Below, one piece after another: positions 5,719 to 8,059 of a stretch of 8,059 nucleotides of DNA (position 1 is its first letter; the number at the start of each line of letters is the position of its first letter). This stretch comes from an uncultured Ruminococcus sp. (GTDB lineage: Bacteria > Bacillota > Clostridia > Oscillospirales > Ruminococcaceae), in contig CAMOEP010000085.1 in NCBI GenBank assembly GCA_946612185.1, forward strand, positions 1 through 8,059. Direction: 5' to 3'. The position numbers and the translations under genes were made by a program. The notes under the pieces are model-generated. The model saw only the letters and a list, made by a program, of their open reading frames with translations, searched no databases and had not been told where the DNA came from.

Positions 5719-6241
5719 GGAACTGTCTCCTGCTTTCTTCCTCAGAGTGAACAGCCTCGATAAGCTTCAGTGCGAACTGTACAGCAACGCCAGCACCTCT
5801 TGCGGTGATGAATTTGCCGTCAACTGCCACTGAACCGTCGCCTATCTGAGCGCCTTCAAGCTGAGTCTCGAAGCCCTCGTAGCAAACGGCAGTACGTCCG
5901 CTAAGCAGACCCTTGTGACCGAGGATAGAGGGAGCAGCGCAGATAGCGCCGATGAACTTGTCGTTCTGGACGCAGTAGTCAATGGCATTCTGGACGTACT
6001 CAGACTTTTCCAGGTTGAGAGTACCGGGCATACCGCCGGGGAGGATTATCATTTCCAGTTCGTCGGTAAGCTGAGCCTCCTGAGCGATGATGTCAGCTAC
6101 CACAGGGATACCGTGAGAGCCGACGATAATGCTGTCGCCCACGCCTACGGTAACGACTTTTTTGCCTGCACGTCTGAGCAGGTCAACAGGTGTAAGAGCC
6201 TCGACTTCCTCGAAGCCGTTTGCGAGAAAAACGTATATCAT
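5699..6241 (-). CDS. DJ-1/PfpI (YajL/ThiJ-like) family protein
   Basis: A 180-residue protein of the DJ-1 superfamily, near full length for the DJ-1/YajL subgroup. The nucleophile-elbow cysteine is C101 in G-A-I-C-A-A-P (98-104), and the conserved acidic partner is E14 in F-E-E-V-E-A (10-15), followed by PVDLLRRAG (18-26) as in DJ-1. ILPGGMPG (66-73) is also family-typical. There is no signal peptide, so it is cytoplasmic. Proposed roles for relatives (protein or nucleotide deglycation, glyoxalase, oxidative-stress chaperone) are disputed, and I cannot choose one. The ATG at 6241 has AAAGGA 8 nt upstream, and the gene starts 13 bases after the DUF2156 stop. Its 3' end overlaps the cyclo-ligase gene by 20 bases. 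Nothing is missing or truncated. Confidence 0.92.
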   Translation of the reverse strand: MIYVFLANGFEEVEALTPVDLLRRAGKKVVTVGVGDSIIVGSHGIPVVADIIAQEAQLTDELEMIILPGGMPGTLNLEKSEYVQNAIDYCVQNDKFIGAICAAPSILGHKGLLSGRTAVCYEGFETQLEGAQIGDGSVAVDGKFITARGAGVAVQFALKLIEAVHSEEESRRQFRAILCE

Positions 6242-6254
6242 AGCGATGTTCCTT

Positions 6255-7139
6255 TCATTTAAAAGTAATTACATATTTATCCAGCAGAAATGCCGGGTTA
6301 TAGCTTAGTTTCGCTTTGCGCAGACCTTCCAGCCCCAGGTCTTCCTCACGGTTAATGTAGATGAAGTCCGTGGCAGCGGCAGAGGCGAAGCAGTTATTGA
6401 TCCCGGCGTAGATACCGGGGACTGACACGTCCGCCTTTTCGATGTGGACGCAGTAAGTGTCCGGGGTTAATGGTTCACCTATAGTCACCGCCTTCACAAT
6501 GCCATTCTGCCGTATGATACCGCCTTGAAGCCTGAGTTCGGAGAAGTGGTTGAAGAAGGTATTCAGGGCGAACTGTTCGGCTATCATGGACTTGTCCGGA
6601 GCGCCGGCTTTGCCGTTGTAAGTCTCGGTGAGGAATACGATAGCGTCGTCGAAGTCGTTCTCGGTGATGAGTGAGAACGTGCAGCCGGTTTCTTTGAAAC
6701 GGGCAAGGTGGTTGCGTTTTGCGTGGAATTTCCTGCCGGGGAGACTTATCAGGTCGGCAGAGTTATATATGTAGTTGGCGCTGTCACGGTCGGAAAAAGC
6801 CGTGAACTGACCTGGGAAAAGTTCCTCCAAAGTGTCAAGGGCACTTTGTTCGGCAGCGACGATGACGAGAGGGGAGTTACGGTTTTCTGCGAAACTGCGC
6901 ATCTCACTGATGACCGCCCTCACATCGCCTTCACCGGATGGATAGGCAAAGACGGGTTTGCCTGAGCCGAATCCGCAGGAGATGTAGAAATCTCCAAAAA
7001 ACGCCGCCTGAGTGTCGCTGAGCCGCCGCCATGCCAGGTTATTTGCGAAGGAGTACTCGCAGCCCATGAACCGTGATTTATCCAGGGCAGCGTTAACCCG
7101 GCTGCGGTCAGCAAGTTCAAGTACATGGAAATCAAGCAT
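6255..7139 (-). CDS. DUF2156 protein (phosphatidylglycerol lysyltransferase C-terminal-like)
   Basis: This 294-residue protein matches DUF2156, the GNAT-fold domain found at the C-terminus of MprF-type aminoacyl-phosphatidylglycerol synthases, here as a soluble stand-alone form. Two acyltransferase halves are expected. Recognisable blocks are Y-I-Y-N-S-A-D-L-I-S-L-P-G-R-K-F-H-A-K-R (123-141), the N-H-L-A-R-F that follows (143-148), and near the C-terminus N-R-E-E-D-L-G-L-E-G-L-R-K-A-K-L-S-Y (263-280). I see no membrane helix, unlike full MprF, so it cannot flip lipids itself. Substrate is unknown; transfer of an amino-acyl group from tRNA is only a family-based possibility. The ATG (7139) overlaps the thyX stop by 8 bases and has GAGGAG only 4 nt upstream, a short but usable spacing. 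The operon position between thyX and the DJ-1 gene suggests housekeeping expression. Confidence 0.88.
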   Translation of the reverse strand: MLDFHVLELADRSRVNAALDKSRFMGCEYSFANNLAWRRLSDTQAAFFGDFYISCGFGSGKPVFAYPSGEGDVRAVISEMRSFAENRNSPLVIVAAEQSALDTLEELFPGQFTAFSDRDSANYIYNSADLISLPGRKFHAKRNHLARFKETGCTFSLITENDFDDAIVFLTETYNGKAGAPDKSMIAEQFALNTFFNHFSELRLQGGIIRQNGIVKAVTIGEPLTPDTYCVHIEKADVSVPGIYAGINNCFASAAATDFIYINREEDLGLEGLRKAKLSYNPAFLLDKYVITFK

Positions 7140-7923
7140 GGGACTCCTCTTTCAGAGCAGTGAATTTTTCCTGAACTTCCGCCATTTTTCCGCAGGTCAT
7201 TTTACCTTCCGGGCATTTACCCTGAGCCACGCAGGAAGGGCCAGCCTTAGCGAAAATATGGGGGGCGGCCCGGAGACACAGCCTTAGCATCTGGCAGGCA
7301 ACGTCCCTGATTTCCCACTGGGCACGGTTGCAGCAGCGATGCTCAAAGAAATTAAACAGTGAGCGGACGTTCATTGTGACCACTATCTTAGTCTCACAGG
7401 CGTTTGGCAGGAGAAAACGAGCGTCCTCGTTGGCGAGTTTCCGGGCTTTTGAAGCGGCAGCCTTCTCATCAAGTCCCTGAGCGAGAAAATCAGCCTTGTG
7501 GTTCTCGGTGAGGATATCGGCAATTTTCTCATAGCCGGTGGTAATTTCCTGTATTATTCTGTCGTACTCCTCAAGTGCTTCCGGAGACTGTGCAATAGCC
7601 GGGGGAGTGATGAAGTCAAAGCCGTTTTCACTAACGTATCTTTGGCTTTTCTGGGAGTATGACGCTATTCTGTGGCGGACGAGCTGATGCGAACAGGCAC
7701 GGGATATGCCCTCGATGCCAAAAGTGAAACTGACGTGTTCCATAACACTTTCGTGACCTATTGACACAAGCATATCAATGTATTTATCTATCACCTCGTC
7801 AGTAAGCCCGTCATGGAGTGAAAGGATATCGCTGCTGGAGTAGCAGAGTTTTCCGGCAGTAGCCACCAGTTTTTCCGGTTCGGGTGTATGGGATATCAGG
7901 GTAACTTTTGGAGTAACACTCAT
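7132..7923 (-). CDS. thyX: Flavin-dependent thymidylate synthase ThyX
   Basis: ThyX methylates dUMP to dTMP with methylene-THF, NADPH and FAD, yielding THF and not DHF. From ATG 7923 the protein has 263 residues. The signature RHR-x7-S-x-R is at 83-95 (RHR 83-85, S93, R95) and continues into Y96. The preceding H-E-S-V-M-E-H-V-S-F-T-F (57-68) and R-x-x-x-H-Q (75-80) are flavin/dUMP-site segments, and E194-H195-R196 lies in the C-terminal substrate region. A Cys-containing tail follows (C231, C237, C244). The same frame is open upstream to the window edge, with a TTG at 8016 and an ATG at 8007, but a clean promoter lies at 7958-7986, so those starts are outside the transcript. The SD at 7923 is poor (AAAGGCGGA, the AAGG 11 nt away). 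First gene of the six-gene operon; it overlaps the next by 8 bases. Confidence 0.95.
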   Translation of the reverse strand: MSVTPKVTLISHTPEPEKLVATAGKLCYSSSDILSLHDGLTDEVIDKYIDMLVSIGHESVMEHVSFTFGIEGISRACSHQLVRHRIASYSQKSQRYVSENGFDFITPPAIAQSPEALEEYDRIIQEITTGYEKIADILTENHKADFLAQGLDEKAAASKARKLANEDARFLLPNACETKIVVTMNVRSLFNFFEHRCCNRAQWEIRDVACQMLRLCLRAAPHIFAKAGPSCVAQGKCPEGKMTCGKMAEVQEKFTALKEESHA

Positions 7924-7957
7924 TGAACAATCCGCCTTTCTGAATACATATACTTCT

Positions 7958-7986
7958 ATTGTACCATTTTCACTAAAATAAGTCAA
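7958..7986 (-). promoter_or_regulatory. Promoter of the thyX - U32 operon
   Basis: On the - strand, TTGACT (7986-7981) and TACAAT (7963-7958) are separated by exactly 17 bp, and a TG one base before the -10 box makes it extended. Transcription should start near 7951, about 28 nt before the thyX ATG at 7923. I see no other good promoter inside the operon, whose junctions are too tight for one, so this probably drives all six genes. Confidence 0.8.
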
Positions 7987-8059
7987 GCGATTTGTGAGAT
8001 TCTTCATGGAAATCAATTTTCCCGAATCACCCTCATAATCATCTGTGGATCCATAAGGC
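7987..8059. other. Right-edge region upstream of the operon promoter
   Basis: Only 73 bases, AT-rich, with no recognisable gene. The thyX frame stays open across it on the - strand, which I attribute to chance over such a short stretch. Confidence 0.3.

Overview
The window looks like chromosomal DNA from a rumen or gut Firmicute of the Ruminococcus type (Oscillospiraceae). The clearest indicator is a secreted polysaccharide deacetylase ending in a type I dockerin, the tag that attaches enzymes to a cellulosome. The mltG - U32 peptidase adjacency and the SD-driven, tightly packed genes also fit a Firmicute. Assignment to Ruminococcus is inference; there is no rRNA or other taxonomic marker here.

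Left part, + strand (about 250-2330): a near-consensus promoter at 251-279 drives a YaiI/YqxD-family (UPF0178) gene. Overlapping its 3' end is the first third of a CrcB/Fluc fluoride channel gene that stops after 46 codons. A 27-codon reading frame with a strong SD follows; it resembles the N-terminus of a second, decayed crcB. The dockerin-bearing CE4 deacetylase comes next and ends at a good intrinsic terminator (2287-2327).

Middle (2282-2547): a convergent intergenic region with that terminator and a second, perfect 13-bp inverted repeat (2380-2414) that can terminate the opposing transcript. I see no gene in it.

Right part, - strand (7986 down to 2548): one compact six-gene operon. A 17-bp-spaced promoter (TTGACT / TACAAT, 7958-7986) precedes thyX (flavin-dependent thymidylate synthase), then a DUF2156 acyltransferase-like protein, a DJ-1/PfpI protein, 5-formyltetrahydrofolate cyclo-ligase (GTG start), mltG (endolytic murein transglycosylase) and a U32 peptidase-family protein (TrhP/YrrN-YrrO type, tRNA hydroxylation). 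Five junctions are overlaps or gaps of 13 nt or less, so co-transcription and translational coupling are likely. Two members belong to folate/one-carbon metabolism (ThyX consumes methylene-THF; the cyclo-ligase returns 5-formyl-THF to the active pool). The others serve the cell wall (MltG), tRNA modification (U32) and poorly defined functions. The mltG to U32 order matches the Bacillus subtilis yrrL...yrrN-yrrO neighbourhood.

I found no CRISPR array, tRNA, rRNA, insertion sequence, phage gene or defence system. Most of the window is ordinary chromosomal content. The most unusual parts are the decayed fluoride-channel locus, the uncharacterised central module of the cellulosomal deacetylase, and the DUF2156 and DJ-1 genes inside a folate/cell-wall operon.
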